NCBI RefSeq assembly: GCF_009601685.2
Contig: NZ_CP045701.2
Location: 4,898,001 to 4,962,000, forward strand
Source: Pseudomonas brassicacearum
Lineage (GTDB): Bacteria; Pseudomonadota; Gammaproteobacteria; Pseudomonadales; Pseudomonadaceae
Direction: 5' to 3'
Length of the DNA stretch: 64,000 nt
Shown: positions 24,084 to 32,406 of the stretch, piece by piece
Layout of the letters: each line of letters starts with the position of its first letter
How positions within the stretch are numbered: the first letter of the stretch is position 1
Notes under the pieces: model-generated
Told to the model about the DNA's origin: nothing
Seen by the model: only the letters and a program-made list of their open reading frames with translations
Database searches by the model: none
Program-made: the position numbers and the translations under genes

Positions 24084-24127
24084 AAAAAAAAACGACGCTC
24101 TTCCCTGGTAAAGGAAAAGCGTCGTTT
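24084..24127 (-). terminator. Terminator of the tRNA cluster
   Basis: On the minus strand AACGACGCTTTTCC and GGAAGAGCGTCGTT pair around a short loop, followed by a T7 tract. It lies 42 bases beyond the last tRNA-Asp. Confidence 0.85.
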
Positions 24128-24168
24128 CTAGTAGCCACCTGGCGTTCAGCATTCCAGATAACCGAATA

Positions 24169-24245
24169 TGGCGCAGCGGACGGGACTCGAACCCGCGACC
24201 CCCGGCGTGACAGGCCGGTATTCTAACCGACTGAACTACCGCTGC
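24169..24245 (-). tRNA. tRNA-Asp(GTC), second copy
   Basis: A 77-base cloverleaf on the minus strand with acceptor GCAGCGG/CCGCTGC, D-arm AGTTCAGTCGGTTAGAA, anticodon loop CTGTCAC (anticodon GTC), T-loop GGTTCGAGTCC and encoded CCA. Sequence identical to the copy at 24514-24590. Confidence 0.97.
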
Positions 24246-24262
24246 GCGTAACACTGAAAGTT

Positions 24263-24338
24263 TGGTGGGTGATGACGGGATCGAACCGCCGACATTCTGC
24301 TTGTAAGGCAGACGCTCTCCCAGCTGAGCTAATCACCC
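24263..24338 (-). tRNA. tRNA-Val(TAC), second copy
   Basis: A 76-base cloverleaf on the minus strand with acceptor GGGTGAT/ATCACCC, D-arm AGCTCAGCTGGGAGA, anticodon loop CTTACAA (anticodon TAC), T-loop GGTTCGATCCC and encoded CCA. It precedes the tRNA-Asp by 17 bases in transcription order and is identical to the copy at 24610-24685. Confidence 0.97.
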
Positions 24339-24449
24339 TTCACTTCCGATGCGGGGCGCATTCTCTCACAATTTTTTGTAACGTGCTGATTTAATTAGCA
24401 AATTCATCAAAAAACATGAGCAACGCACACCACGGGAACTTCAAACAGC

Positions 24450-24472
24450 AAAAAGCCCGCGTTAGCGGGCTT
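24450..24472 (-). terminator. Terminator between the two tRNA pairs
   Basis: On the minus strand GCCCGC-TAA-CGCGGGC is followed by a T5 run. It separates the two Val-Asp pairs, so each may be its own transcription unit. Confidence 0.75.
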
Positions 24473-24513
24473 CATGTGGTGACCTGGCGTTCAGTGTTCC
24501 AGGTTACCGAATA

Positions 24514-24590
24514 TGGCGCAGCGGACGGGACTCGAACCCGCGACCCCCGGCGTGACAGGCCGGTATTCTAACCGACTGAACTACCGCTGC
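24514..24590 (-). tRNA. tRNA-Asp(GTC), first copy
   Basis: A 77-base cloverleaf on the minus strand with anticodon GTC and encoded CCA, identical in the mature part to the copy at 24169-24245. Its downstream flank, CTGGCGTTCAG.GTTCCAG..TACCGAATA, is also nearly repeated. Confidence 0.97.
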
Positions 24591-24609
24591 GCGTAACACG
24601 TTGAACGAA

Positions 24610-24685
24610 TGGTGGGTGATGACGGGATCGAACCGCCGACATTCTGCTTGTAAGGCAGACGCTCTCCCAGCTGAGCTAATCACCC
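24610..24685 (-). tRNA. tRNA-Val(TAC), first copy
   Basis: A 76-base cloverleaf on the minus strand with anticodon TAC and encoded CCA. It is the promoter-proximal gene of the four-tRNA array. Confidence 0.97.
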
Positions 24686-24845
24686 TTCGCTTTCGGTGTG
24701 GCGCGCATTCTACGGAGCACTCTTTAAGCTGGCAAGCACTTTTTAAATTAATTTTTTCAGGCCTTCCAAAGGCTTAGCGAAGGGTTGGCCTATGGCGCCG
24801 CGAAGAGAATAATGCCCCCCTTTGTATAAAGGAGAGACTCACCCC

Positions 24846-25766
24846 ATGTGGTTCAAAAACCTGCTTATCTATCGCCTGACCCAAGATCTGCCTTTTGATG
24901 CCGAGGCGTTGGAAACTGCACTGGCCAGCAAACTGGCGCGTCCATGTGCAAGCCAGGAGTTGACCACTTACGGTTTCGTCGCGCCGTTTGGCAAAGGCGA
25001 GGATGCACCACTGGTGCACGTCAGCCAGGACTTCCTGCTGATCGCCGCGCGCAAGGAAGAACGCATCTTGCCGGGCAGCGTCGTGCGCGATGCCCTGAAG
25101 GAAAAGGTCGAAGAGATCGAAGCCGAGCAAATGCGCAAGGTCTATAAAAAGGAACGGGACCAACTCAAGGATGAAATCATCCAGGCGTTCCTGCCCCGTG
25201 CGTTCATTCGTCGCTCGTCCACCTTCGCCGCCATCGCGCCGAAACAGGGCCTGATCCTGGTGAACTCGGCCAGCCCGAAACGCGCCGAAGACCTGCTGTC
25301 TACCCTGCGCGAAGTCATCGGCTCCCTGCCGGTACGCCCGCTGACGGTCAAGATGGCTCCGACCGCCACCATGACCGACTGGGTCAAGACCCAGAAAGCC
25401 GCGGACGATTTCTTCGTGCTCGATGAATGCGAACTGCGCGACACTCACGAAGACGGCGGCATCGTGCGCTGCAAGCGCCAGGACCTGACCAGCGACGAAA
25501 TCCAGCTGCACCTGAACACCGGCAAGGTGGTAACGCAACTGTCGCTGGCCTGGCAGGACAAGCTGTCCTTCGTGCTCGACGACAAGATGGTGGTCAAGCG
25601 CCTGAAGTTCGAAGACCTGCTGCAGGACCAGGCAGAACAGGACGGTGGCGACGAAGCCCTCGGCCAACTGGACGCCAGCTTCACGCTGATGATGTTGACG
25701 TTCGGCGAGTTCCTGCCGGCGCTGGTTGAAGCGTTGGGTGGGGAAGAGATTCCGCAGGGGATCTAA
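24846..25766 (+). CDS. rdgC: Recombination-associated protein RdgC
   Basis: A 306-residue RdgC protein, the ring-forming DNA-binding protein that restrains RecA-driven recombination at the nucleoid. It starts with the family motif [13 protein letters not shown], which fixes the ATG at 24846; AAAGGAGAG lies about ten bases upstream. Other typical stretches are YGFVAPFG near residue 45, [14 protein letters not shown] near 77-90, and the C-terminal [14 protein letters not shown] and [19 protein letters not shown]. Full length for the family. It lies next to the tRNA array and upstream of a BASS transporter, separated by a REPIN. Confidence 0.96.
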   Translation: MWFKNLLIYRLTQDLPFDAEALETALASKLARPCASQELTTYGFVAPFGKGEDAPLVHVSQDFLLIAARKEERILPGSVVRDALKEKVEEIEAEQMRKVYKKERDQLKDEIIQAFLPRAFIRRSSTFAAIAPKQGLILVNSASPKRAEDLLSTLREVIGSLPVRPLTVKMAPTATMTDWVKTQKAADDFFVLDECELRDTHEDGGIVRCKRQDLTSDEIQLHLNTGKVVTQLSLAWQDKLSFVLDDKMVVKRLKFEDLLQDQAEQDGGDEALGQLDASFTLMMLTFGEFLPALVEALGGEEIPQGI

Positions 25767-25779
25767 ACCCCGCCCCGCT

Positions 25780-25867
25780 GTGGGAGCGGGCTTGCTCGTG
25801 AAGACTGACTGACATTCAACGATGATGTTGAATGACACTCCGCTATCGCGAGCGAGCTCGCTCCCAC
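25780..25867. repeat. REPIN
   Basis: GTGGGAGCGGGCTTGCTCGTGA is mirrored by TCGCGAGCGAGCTCGCTCCCAC. The spacer itself contains CATTCAAC-GATGAT-GTTGAATG. It lies between rdgC and the BASS transporter gene. Confidence 0.85.
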
Positions 25868-25904
25868 ATTAGTATTCGGTGTTCTTAATAATAAGGATCA
25901 GGTC

Positions 25905-26870
25905 ATGCGCGCATTGGCTGCATTAAGTCGCTTTGTCGGCAACACCTTCGCTTACTGGGTACTGATTTTCGCGGTCCTGGCCTTCCTGCAACCGCAGTGG
26001 TTCGTCGACCTGAAAGTCGCCATCGTGCCGCTGCTGGGCCTGGTGATGTTCGGCATGGGCCTGGCACTCAAGCTGGAAGACTTCGCCGAAGTGGCCCGTC
26101 ATCCAGGACGTGTAGCCTTGGGGGTGATTGCCCAATTCGTGATCATGCCCGCCACGGCGTGGCTGCTTTGCCAAGCGTTCAGCCTGCCGCCGGAGATCGC
26201 CGTCGGGGTGATCCTGGTGGGTTGCTGCCCGAGCGGCACGTCGTCCAATGTCATGACCTGGCTGGCTCGCGGTGACCTGGCCCTGGCCGTGGCGATTTCC
26301 GCCATCACCACCCTGCTCGCCCCTCTGCTGACCCCGGCGCTGATCTGGCTGCTGGCCTCGGCCTGGTTGCCGGTGTCGTTCTCGGCGCTGTTCTGGTCGA
26401 TCCTGCAAATTGTCCTGTTGCCGATCGCACTGGGTATCGTTGCCCAACGCCTGTTGGGTGCCAGGGTGCGTCATGCCGTAGAAGTGCTGCCGCTGATATC
26501 GGTAGTGAGCATCGTGATCATCGTCGCGGCGGTAGTGGCAGCCAGTCAGGCGAAGATCGCCGAATCCGGCCTGCTGATCATGGCCATCGTGATGCTGCAC
26601 AACAGCTTCGGTTATCTGCTGGGGTACTACACCGGGCGCTTGTTCGGCTTGCCGCTGGCCCAGCGCAAAACCCTGTCGCTGGAAGTGGGCATGCAGAACT
26701 CCGGCCTGGGTGCAGCGTTGGCGAGTGCACACTTTTCGCCACTGGCGGCAGTACCCAGCGCGCTGTTCAGCGTCTGGCACAACATTTCCGGGGCCCTGCT
26801 CTCGACTTACTTGCGGCGCATGAGCGAGAAACTGGACCGTGAGCTACAGGCCCGTCAAGCGGCGGACTGA
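25905..26870 (+). CDS. BASS-family sodium/solute symporter
   Basis: A 321-residue inner-membrane protein of the bile acid:sodium symporter family with nine to ten hydrophobic segments. Family marks are the GMGLALKLEDF stretch near residue 50, GCCPSGTSSNVMTWLARGD near 106-124 (the sodium-site loop) and EVGMQNSGLGAALA near 262-275. Bacterial members carry various organic anions such as pantoate or keto-acids, and the substrate here is not predictable. A weak AAGGATCAGG precedes the ATG. Confidence 0.87.
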   Translation: MRALAALSRFVGNTFAYWVLIFAVLAFLQPQWFVDLKVAIVPLLGLVMFGMGLALKLEDFAEVARHPGRVALGVIAQFVIMPATAWLLCQAFSLPPEIAVGVILVGCCPSGTSSNVMTWLARGDLALAVAISAITTLLAPLLTPALIWLLASAWLPVSFSALFWSILQIVLLPIALGIVAQRLLGARVRHAVEVLPLISVVSIVIIVAAVVAASQAKIAESGLLIMAIVMLHNSFGYLLGYYTGRLFGLPLAQRKTLSLEVGMQNSGLGAALASAHFSPLAAVPSALFSVWHNISGALLSTYLRRMSEKLDRELQARQAAD

Positions 26871-26896
26871 AGGGTGATCTTGACCGAGTCGTCAGC

Positions 26897-26972
26897 ATTG
26901 GGCACTCTTGCGCCCAATGTGGGGACGACCCCGCAACGCTAGAGCGATCGTTATCCGGGGACGACCCCATCC
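26897..26972 (+). promoter_or_regulatory. Guanidine-II riboswitch (mini-ykkC)
   Basis: Two hairpins with the same core, GGGG-ACGA-CCCC, lie at 26921-26932 and 26957-26968. ACGR tetraloops on two tandem stems define the guanidine-II class. The leader is right ahead of an SMR-family gene of the guanidinium-exporter type, the standard target. A third stem, CATTGGGC...GCGCCCAATG (26897-26919), abuts the first aptamer hairpin. The AGG of the ribosome site is only eight bases after the second hairpin, fitting control of translation start. Confidence 0.93.
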
Positions 26973-26988
26973 ATCGATGAGGTGTGTG

Positions 26989-27303
26989 ATGTCCTGGATC
27001 ATTCTTTTTTTTGCCGGCCTGTTCGAAGTCGGCTGGGCTGTCGGCCTGAAATACACCGACGGCTTCAGCCGCCCTCTCCCCACTGCACTGACGATCGCCG
27101 CCATGGCAATCAGCCTCGGCCTGCTCGGCCTTGCAATGAAGGAACTGCCGCTGGGTACAGCCTATGCGATCTGGACCGGGGTCGGTGCCGTGGGCACGGT
27201 GATCGCCGGGATCATTTTGTTTGGTGAGTCGATGGCACTGGTTCGCCTGGCCAGCGTGGCATTGATCGTTGCTGGGTTGATCGGGCTCAAGGTCAGCGCC
27301 TGA
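26989..27303 (+). CDS. gdx: SMR-family guanidinium exporter (Gdx/SugE)
   Basis: A 104-residue, four-helix small multidrug resistance protein. The active-site Glu is in [18 protein letters not shown] (Glu13). [18 protein letters not shown] near residues 53-70 is the typical second and third helix region. SugE-type members are now known to export guanidinium in exchange for protons, working as dual-topology dimers. The guanidine-II riboswitch directly upstream strongly supports guanidinium as substrate over quaternary ammonium drugs. The ATG follows GATGAGG. Confidence 0.94.
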   Translation: MSWIILFFAGLFEVGWAVGLKYTDGFSRPLPTALTIAAMAISLGLLGLAMKELPLGTAYAIWTGVGAVGTVIAGIILFGESMALVRLASVALIVAGLIGLKVSA

Positions 27304-27345
27304 ATTCTCCTGCAAGAGCCAAACCTATGGGGGCAAGGTCTGTGG

Positions 27346-27516
27346 GATTTAAGCCTGTGGGGAGCAAGGTCTGTGGGATTAAACCTGTGGGAGCAAAGCT
27401 TGCTCGCGATGGCGTCCTTGCGATCGCTATCGCGGGCAAGCCTTGCTCCCACAGACCTTGCTCCCCACAGGCTTTAAACCCATTGGGCTTGCTCCCAAAA
27501 GCTTTTTGCTTCCACA
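27346..27516. repeat. Nested REP cluster with a 28-base perfect inverted repeat
   Basis: The outer arms, 27351-27378 and 27447-27474, are perfect reverse complements over 28 bases (AAGCCTGTGGGGAGCAAGG... with its mirror). Inside them an ordinary REPIN pairs GTGGGAGCAAAGCTTGCTCGCGAT with ATCGCGGGCAAGCCTTGCTCCCAC. Further partial units extend on both sides (CTATGGGGGCAAGGTCTGTGGG on the left, GGGCTTGCTCCCA on the right). The cluster separates the convergent gdx and MFS-acyltransferase genes. Confidence 0.85.
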
Positions 27517-27525
27517 GTTTTTGTT

Positions 27526-29400
27526 CTAGCGGACAGTCCCACGCAATTGCCCCACCAACGCCTGCAACTTCGCCGGCTCAGCCACTTCCACCGCGACCGC
27601 CGAACCCGCCACCAGCGTCACCCGCGACCAGAACCGGCGAAACAGCCCTTTGGCCGGGTCGCGGCTGAAAAAACTGCCCCACAAGCCCTGCAACGCCAGG
27701 GGAATCACCGGCACCGGTGTCTCCTGGAGGATGCGTGTCAGTCCGCTCTTGAACTCATTGATCTCACCGTCACCGGTCAGTTTTCCTTCAGGGAAGATGC
27801 ACACCAACTCACCGTCCTTCAGGTATTGGGCGATTCGCTTGAAGGCATTTTCGTAGATGTGAATGTCTTCCTGGCGCCCGGCGATCGGGATCGTCCCGGC
27901 GGTGCGGAAGATGAAATTCAGCACCGGCAGGTTGTATATCTTGTAGTACATCACGAAGCGAATCGGCCGACGCACCGCGCCGCCAATCAGCAAGGCATCG
28001 ACGAAGGAGACGTGGTTGCAGACCAACAACGCAGCGCCTTCGTCCGGGATCGCCTCCAGGTTGCGGTGCTCTACGCGGTACATGGAATGGCTCAGCAGCC
28101 AGATCATGAAACGCATGCTGAACTCGGGGACGATCTTGAAGATGTAGGCGTTGACGCCGATGTTGAGCAACGACACCACCAGGAACAACTGCGGGATCGA
28201 CAGCTTGACCAGGCTCAGCAAGACAATGGAGACGATGGCCGAGACCACCATGAACAACGCGTTGAGAATATTGTTGGCGGCAATCACCCGCGCCCGTTCG
28301 TTCTCTACAGTGCGCGACTGGATCAGCGCGTACAGCGGCACGATATAGAAACCACCGAAGACGCCCAGGCCCAGGATGTCGATCAGCACCAGCCAGGCGT
28401 GGCCGAAGCCGAGCACTTCAAGCCAACCGTGGCCATCGATGCTGTCGGGGACCCCGCCGGAATGCCACCACAACAGCAGGCCGAACACCGTCAGCCCGAA
28501 CGAACCGAACGGCACCAGGCCAATCTCGACTTTACGCCCGGAAAGCTTTTCGCAGAGCATCGAACCCAAGGCGATCCCCACCGAGAATACCGTCAGGATC
28601 AAGGTCACCACGGTTTCGTCACCGTGCATCCACTCCTTGGCATAGGCGGGGATCTGCGTCAGGTAGATCGCACCGACGAACCAGAACCAGGAGTTGCCGA
28701 CAATCGAACGGGACACTGCCGGGGTTTGCCCCAGCCCCAGTTTCAGGGTGGCCCAGGATTGGCTGAAGATGTTCCAGTTCAAGCGCATTTGCGGCGAAGC
28801 TGCGGCCGCGCGCGGAATGCTGCGGCTGGCCAGGTAACCGAGCACGGCAACGCCGATGATCGCGGTGGACACCACGGGTGCGTACTGCGCCGAGGACATC
28901 ATGATCCCGGCACCAATGGTTCCGGCCAGGATCGCCAGGAAGGTGCCCATCTCCACCAGCCCATTGCCGCCGACCAACTCCTCCTCGCGCAAGGCCTGCG
29001 GCAGGATCGAATACTTCACCGGGCCGAACAACGCCGAATGCGTGCCCATGGCGAACAGCGCTACCAGCATCAGTGATAAGTGATCAAACAGAAACCCTAC
29101 TGCGCCGACCGCCATGATGGCGATTTCGCCGAGCTTGATCAGACGAATCAACGCGTCCTTGGCGAATTTTTCCCCGAACTGCCCTGCCAGCGCCGAGAAC
29201 AGAAAGAACGGCAAGATAAACAGCAGCGCGCAGAGGTTGACCCAGATCGAGCGATCGCCCTCGATGGTCAATTTGTAGAGGATGGCGAGGATCAGCGACT
29301 GCTTGAAAATGTTGTCGTTGAACGCGCCCAAGGACTGCGTGATGAAGAACGGCAGGAAACGCCGCGTGCGAAGCAAACTGAACTGCGAAGGGTGACTCAT
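27526..29400 (-). CDS. MFS transporter fused to a PlsC-type acyltransferase
   Basis: A 624-residue fusion. Residues about 10-420 form a twelve-helix MFS domain of the lysophospholipid transporter (LplT) type, starting FLPFFITQSLGAFNDNIFKQ. Residues about 440-620 form a glycerolipid acyltransferase with the HxxxxD catalytic motif (His463, Asp468 in NHVSFVDA) and FPEGKLTGDG. The design suggests flipping of lysophospholipid across the inner membrane followed by re-acylation. Classic Aas has a further acyl-ACP synthetase domain, which is missing here. The ATG at 29400 fits the conserved start; the frame stays open 21 codons further. Confidence 0.9.
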   Translation of the reverse strand: MSHPSQFSLLRTRRFLPFFITQSLGAFNDNIFKQSLILAILYKLTIEGDRSIWVNLCALLFILPFFLFSALAGQFGEKFAKDALIRLIKLGEIAIMAVGAVGFLFDHLSLMLVALFAMGTHSALFGPVKYSILPQALREEELVGGNGLVEMGTFLAILAGTIGAGIMMSSAQYAPVVSTAIIGVAVLGYLASRSIPRAAAASPQMRLNWNIFSQSWATLKLGLGQTPAVSRSIVGNSWFWFVGAIYLTQIPAYAKEWMHGDETVVTLILTVFSVGIALGSMLCEKLSGRKVEIGLVPFGSFGLTVFGLLLWWHSGGVPDSIDGHGWLEVLGFGHAWLVLIDILGLGVFGGFYIVPLYALIQSRTVENERARVIAANNILNALFMVVSAIVSIVLLSLVKLSIPQLFLVVSLLNIGVNAYIFKIVPEFSMRFMIWLLSHSMYRVEHRNLEAIPDEGAALLVCNHVSFVDALLIGGAVRRPIRFVMYYKIYNLPVLNFIFRTAGTIPIAGRQEDIHIYENAFKRIAQYLKDGELVCIFPEGKLTGDGEINEFKSGLTRILQETPVPVIPLALQGLWGSFFSRDPAKGLFRRFWSRVTLVAGSAVAVEVAEPAKLQALVGQLRGTVR

Positions 29401-29481
29401 CTTCCATGTTCCTGAGTGGCGTGGACGCTTATTGAAATGAACGTTTTTCGATCCAGGCCACACATTACCTGTCTTTAGCGA

Positions 29482-30630
29482 TTATTTCGCCAGCCCTGCA
29501 ATACATGGCGACACAAACAACTCACCGTGCCAGGCGCCCAGTACCGTACGCCGCCCGACGATCAGCCACATCACCACCAGCATCGCCACCAGCACAGCCC
29601 CGAACGCGCTGAAAAAAGCCAAGCCCAGCAGATCCGCAAGCTTCAACGTGGTCAACGCGTACACGCCCAGGGGAAAGGTAAAGCCCCACCAGCCAAGGTT
29701 GAAGGGGATGCCTGCGCGCAGGTAGCGCGCGGTGATCAGCAGTGCCATCAACATCCACCACAGCCCCAAGCCCCACAGCGTGATACCGGCGACCAGGCCC
29801 AACCCGGCGGCGATTTCGCCCACGCCGGGCAGGCCATTGGCGGCAAAAATCAGCGGGGCATCGTTGCCCAGCAGCAACATGCCCAGGGCCCCGGTGCCGA
29901 TCGGGCCGAGAGCCAGCCAACTCGAGGCGGCCATGTTTTCGTGAGGCAGTTTGTGCAGCGCCATGCGCAACAGCAAAATCGTCAGGATGCTGAACGCCAC
30001 CGGCAGGGAAAAGGCCCAGAGCACGTAGCTGGTCACCAGCATGACCAGTTGCCCATGAGCGTCGGCCAGATGAGGCGCCAACAGTCCGCCACTGGCCGCC
30101 GCGACTTCGGCGGCCACCACCGGCAAGAGCCACACGGCGGTCATTTGATCGATGCGGTGTTCCTGGCGGGTGAACATCAAGAATGGGATCAGCACACCAC
30201 AGGCCAGCGACAGGGCTACATCGATCCACCATAACGCCTCGGCCACTGCCACCACACCGCTCCCCCAGCGCGGCAGCCCAAATACCAAAAAGCCGTTGAT
30301 GATGGTCGCCAGCCCCATGGGAATAGTGCCGAAAAACATCGAGACCGTTGAATGGCCGAAAATCCGACGCGCTTCATCGAAGAACAGCACCCAACGGGCC
30401 GTGTACATGAGGGCGAACACCACGAACAACAACATGTTGAACATCCACAAGCTTTCACCCAAAGGGCGCAGGCCCGGCACATTCCCAGGCCATTGCGCCA
30501 AGGCCAGCGCCAGCACACCGGTGCCCATGACCACGGCAAACCAGTTAGGCGTGAATTGGCGAATGGCCTCCAGCGGCCTGGGCAAATGGCTCAATGGACG
30601 CAAACGGTTTTTTGCAGCGCAGCATGTCAT
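29482..30630 (-). CDS. TDT/SLAC1-family exporter (TehA-like)
   Basis: A 382-residue inner-membrane protein with ten hydrophobic segments. It belongs to the tellurite-resistance/dicarboxylate transporter (TDT) family. FTPNWFAVVMGTGVLA near residues 26-41 is the characteristic first helix, and FNLGWWGFTFPLGVYA near 315-330 the ninth. Relatives include TehA, Mae1 and sulfite exporters, so the substrate could be an organic or inorganic anion. ACAGGAG lies seven bases before the ATG. The AT-rich leader carries ATCTATATAAC...GTTATAGAT, a possible operator. Confidence 0.82.
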   Translation of the reverse strand: MTCCAAKNRLRPLSHLPRPLEAIRQFTPNWFAVVMGTGVLALALAQWPGNVPGLRPLGESLWMFNMLLFVVFALMYTARWVLFFDEARRIFGHSTVSMFFGTIPMGLATIINGFLVFGLPRWGSGVVAVAEALWWIDVALSLACGVLIPFLMFTRQEHRIDQMTAVWLLPVVAAEVAAASGGLLAPHLADAHGQLVMLVTSYVLWAFSLPVAFSILTILLLRMALHKLPHENMAASSWLALGPIGTGALGMLLLGNDAPLIFAANGLPGVGEIAAGLGLVAGITLWGLGLWWMLMALLITARYLRAGIPFNLGWWGFTFPLGVYALTTLKLADLLGLAFFSAFGAVLVAMLVVMWLIVGRRTVLGAWHGELFVSPCIAGLAK

Positions 30631-30680
30631 GGCGAACTCCTGTCCCCGGATGAGGTGGAGCCATGCTAGAGCCGAATCGA

Positions 30681-30719
30681 ATATCTATATAACGGGTAAT
30701 TTCTCTATATGTTATAGAT
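30681..30719. promoter_or_regulatory. AT-rich inverted repeat upstream of the TDT gene
   Basis: ATCTATATAAC and GTTATAGAT form an imperfect inverted repeat around 18 bases, in a strongly AT-rich patch about 50 bases before the TDT ATG. It could be promoter plus operator. No adjacent regulator gene is seen. Confidence 0.35.
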
Positions 30720-30733
30720 TTTGCAGATAACCA

Positions 30734-31045
30734 TCAGACACTGCCTTCGGTCTCGATCACCAGGATCCTCGCTTCGCCCAAGGGCTTGGCCACATGCTCG
30801 GTGCCCACCGAGGCGTAGAAAATATCCCCAACCTGCAGCAAAGTCTCCTTTTCGACACCCTCTTCCCGATAGCACATCCGCACTTGTCCATCGAGCACCA
30901 CGAAGACTTCCTGGCCGTCATTGATGTGCCATTTGTACGGCTGGTCGGTCCAGTGCAGGCGCGTGGTGATGCCGTTCATGTTGGCGATATCCAGCGCCGC
31001 CCAGGCACGGTCCCCGGTGAAGGATTTGCTGCGAATGATTTTCAA
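30734..31045 (-). CDS. Small cupin protein
   Basis: A 103-residue single-domain cupin. The motifs are YKWHINDGQEVFVVLDGQ near residues 37-54 (the first motif with one His and a Glu) and GDIFYASVGTEHVAKP near 73-88 (the second, with His). Two His and one Glu could bind a metal ion. There are no partner domains. Function could be sugar isomerisation, dioxygenase-like or sensing; nothing nearby decides. It stands alone between the TDT exporter and the MFS gene, all on the same strand. Confidence 0.82.
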   Translation of the reverse strand: MKIIRSKSFTGDRAWAALDIANMNGITTRLHWTDQPYKWHINDGQEVFVVLDGQVRMCYREEGVEKETLLQVGDIFYASVGTEHVAKPLGEARILVIETEGSV

Positions 31046-31112
31046 GAGTTCGTCCGGAAAAAGGCTCAGGCGCCAAGACTAACCCACAGCCGATGGCGCT
31101 GCATGCTTGGCT

Positions 31113-32303
31113 TCAAGGCCCAACGCCATCGCTCAGTGGTTTTATGGACTGACGCACCCCCCACAACGCAGCGGCACACAGCACAATCAACACCGCGCCA
31201 TAGCCATCGGTGGTTGGGATCAATCCGAACACCCGCGTCAGGTTCCCCGCCAGCAACGACGGCACGCTGAAGGCCAGGTAACTGAGGACATAGAACGCCG
31301 ACATCAAGCCCGCCCGTTCGTGGGGCAACGCCAGCGGCATGATGCTGCGCAACGCGCCCAGGAACCCGGCGCCAAAGCCGCCGCCGGTGACCAGTGTGCC
31401 GGCGAAGAACAAAGGCAAGCTGGCGTCGTGCACCGCTGCCAGTACCAGCGCCAGGCCAATCACCAGCAGGCTCGCGGACAGGCGCAACATTTTGTCTGCT
31501 TCTTGGTTGCGCAGCAGGTAGATGGACGACGCACCACTGAGGGTCAGCACCGCCACCAGCGCGCCGCCGATCAGATTGGAGGTCGATCCGGTTGCCGTCC
31601 GTACCAGGGACGGTGCCAGCGACAAGTAGAAACCGCCCACGGCCCAGGCCGCCAGATCCAGTGGCAGGACCCGCCACAAGGCTTGCCGTGCCTGGCGCGG
31701 CACGTGCAGGGTTGGCCGCAGGGACTGCCAGGCACCGGGTTGCGGGCTGACGCTTTCTGCCAGGCGCCAGAGGTAAATGGCCTGGACCAGGAACAAGCCC
31801 AACAGAAGCCAGTACGTCAGCTGCAAGGGCAACGGCGCGAACTCGGCCAGCAGGCCACAGCCCAGCGCCCCGCATGCCATGCCCAACAGCGGCGCGACAC
31901 TGGTAATCAGCGGACCTTGGCGACGGTCGAAATCCAGCAAGGCAGCCCCCAGCACGCTGGTGGCCATGCCGGTGGCAAATCCCTGGAGCAACCGGGCACT
32001 GATCAACCAGGCAACGCTGTCGGCGCAGATAAACAGCAGCATCGCCAGCATGTTGAGCAACAGTGCCACGAAGATCACCGGTTTGCGGCCTAGGTAATCC
32101 GACAGCGAACCCACGGTCAGCAAGGCCGCCAACAGGCTGAAGGCGTACACACCGAAAATCAGCGTCAGGATGGCCGGGGAAAACTGCAAGTGTTCCTGAT
32201 AGAGGTGGTACAACGGCGTCGGCGCGCTGGACGCGGCGAGAAAACCGAGCAAGGTGAGCGCCAGGAATATCAGGCTGGCGCGGGTCGAAGCTGGACGGGA
32301 CAT
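31113..32303 (-). CDS. MFS transporter (drug/sugar efflux type)
   Basis: A 396-residue MFS protein with twelve hydrophobic segments. The motif-A loop appears as VGSLSDYLGRKPVIF near residues 55-70. FLAASSAPTPLYHLYQ near 21-36 marks a common efflux subgroup. I chose the ATG at 32303, which has GTGGAG eight bases upstream; an in-frame ATG seven codons earlier is the alternative. It is divergent from a TetR gene that very likely represses it, with inverted repeats between them. Confidence 0.86.
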   Translation of the reverse strand: MSRPASTRASLIFLALTLLGFLAASSAPTPLYHLYQEHLQFSPAILTLIFGVYAFSLLAALLTVGSLSDYLGRKPVIFVALLLNMLAMLLFICADSVAWLISARLLQGFATGMATSVLGAALLDFDRRQGPLITSVAPLLGMACGALGCGLLAEFAPLPLQLTYWLLLGLFLVQAIYLWRLAESVSPQPGAWQSLRPTLHVPRQARQALWRVLPLDLAAWAVGGFYLSLAPSLVRTATGSTSNLIGGALVAVLTLSGASSIYLLRNQEADKMLRLSASLLVIGLALVLAAVHDASLPLFFAGTLVTGGGFGAGFLGALRSIMPLALPHERAGLMSAFYVLSYLAFSVPSLLAGNLTRVFGLIPTTDGYGAVLIVLCAAALWGVRQSIKPLSDGVGP

Positions 32304-32328
32304 GGGCACGCTCCACAAGAACATTCAC

Positions 32329-32349
32329 AAAAGCTAATTTTTTGCTTTT
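32329..32349. promoter_or_regulatory. Candidate TetR operator between MFS and tetR
   Basis: AAAAGC-TAATTTTTT-GCTTTT is an inverted repeat in the 103-base divergent promoter region. A related AAAGCAAATTCTTTG lies about 35 bases further right. Both would suit binding by the adjacent TetR protein. Confidence 0.5.
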
Positions 32350-32406
32350 GCGGAGTGTGCTACCGGCGTGCGCTTAAAGCAAATTCTTTGTGTTAAGGTC
32401 TGACGC

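Noticed and set aside
24169..24685. tRNA array as an integration site of a genomic island
   Set aside because: No integrase, no direct repeat of a tRNA 3' end beyond the gene duplication, and core genes on both sides.
27547..29076. 509-codon plus-strand frame over the MFS-acyltransferase gene
   Set aside because: Gln/His/Arg-rich translation typical of the reverse complement of a membrane protein; the minus-strand gene has clear motifs.
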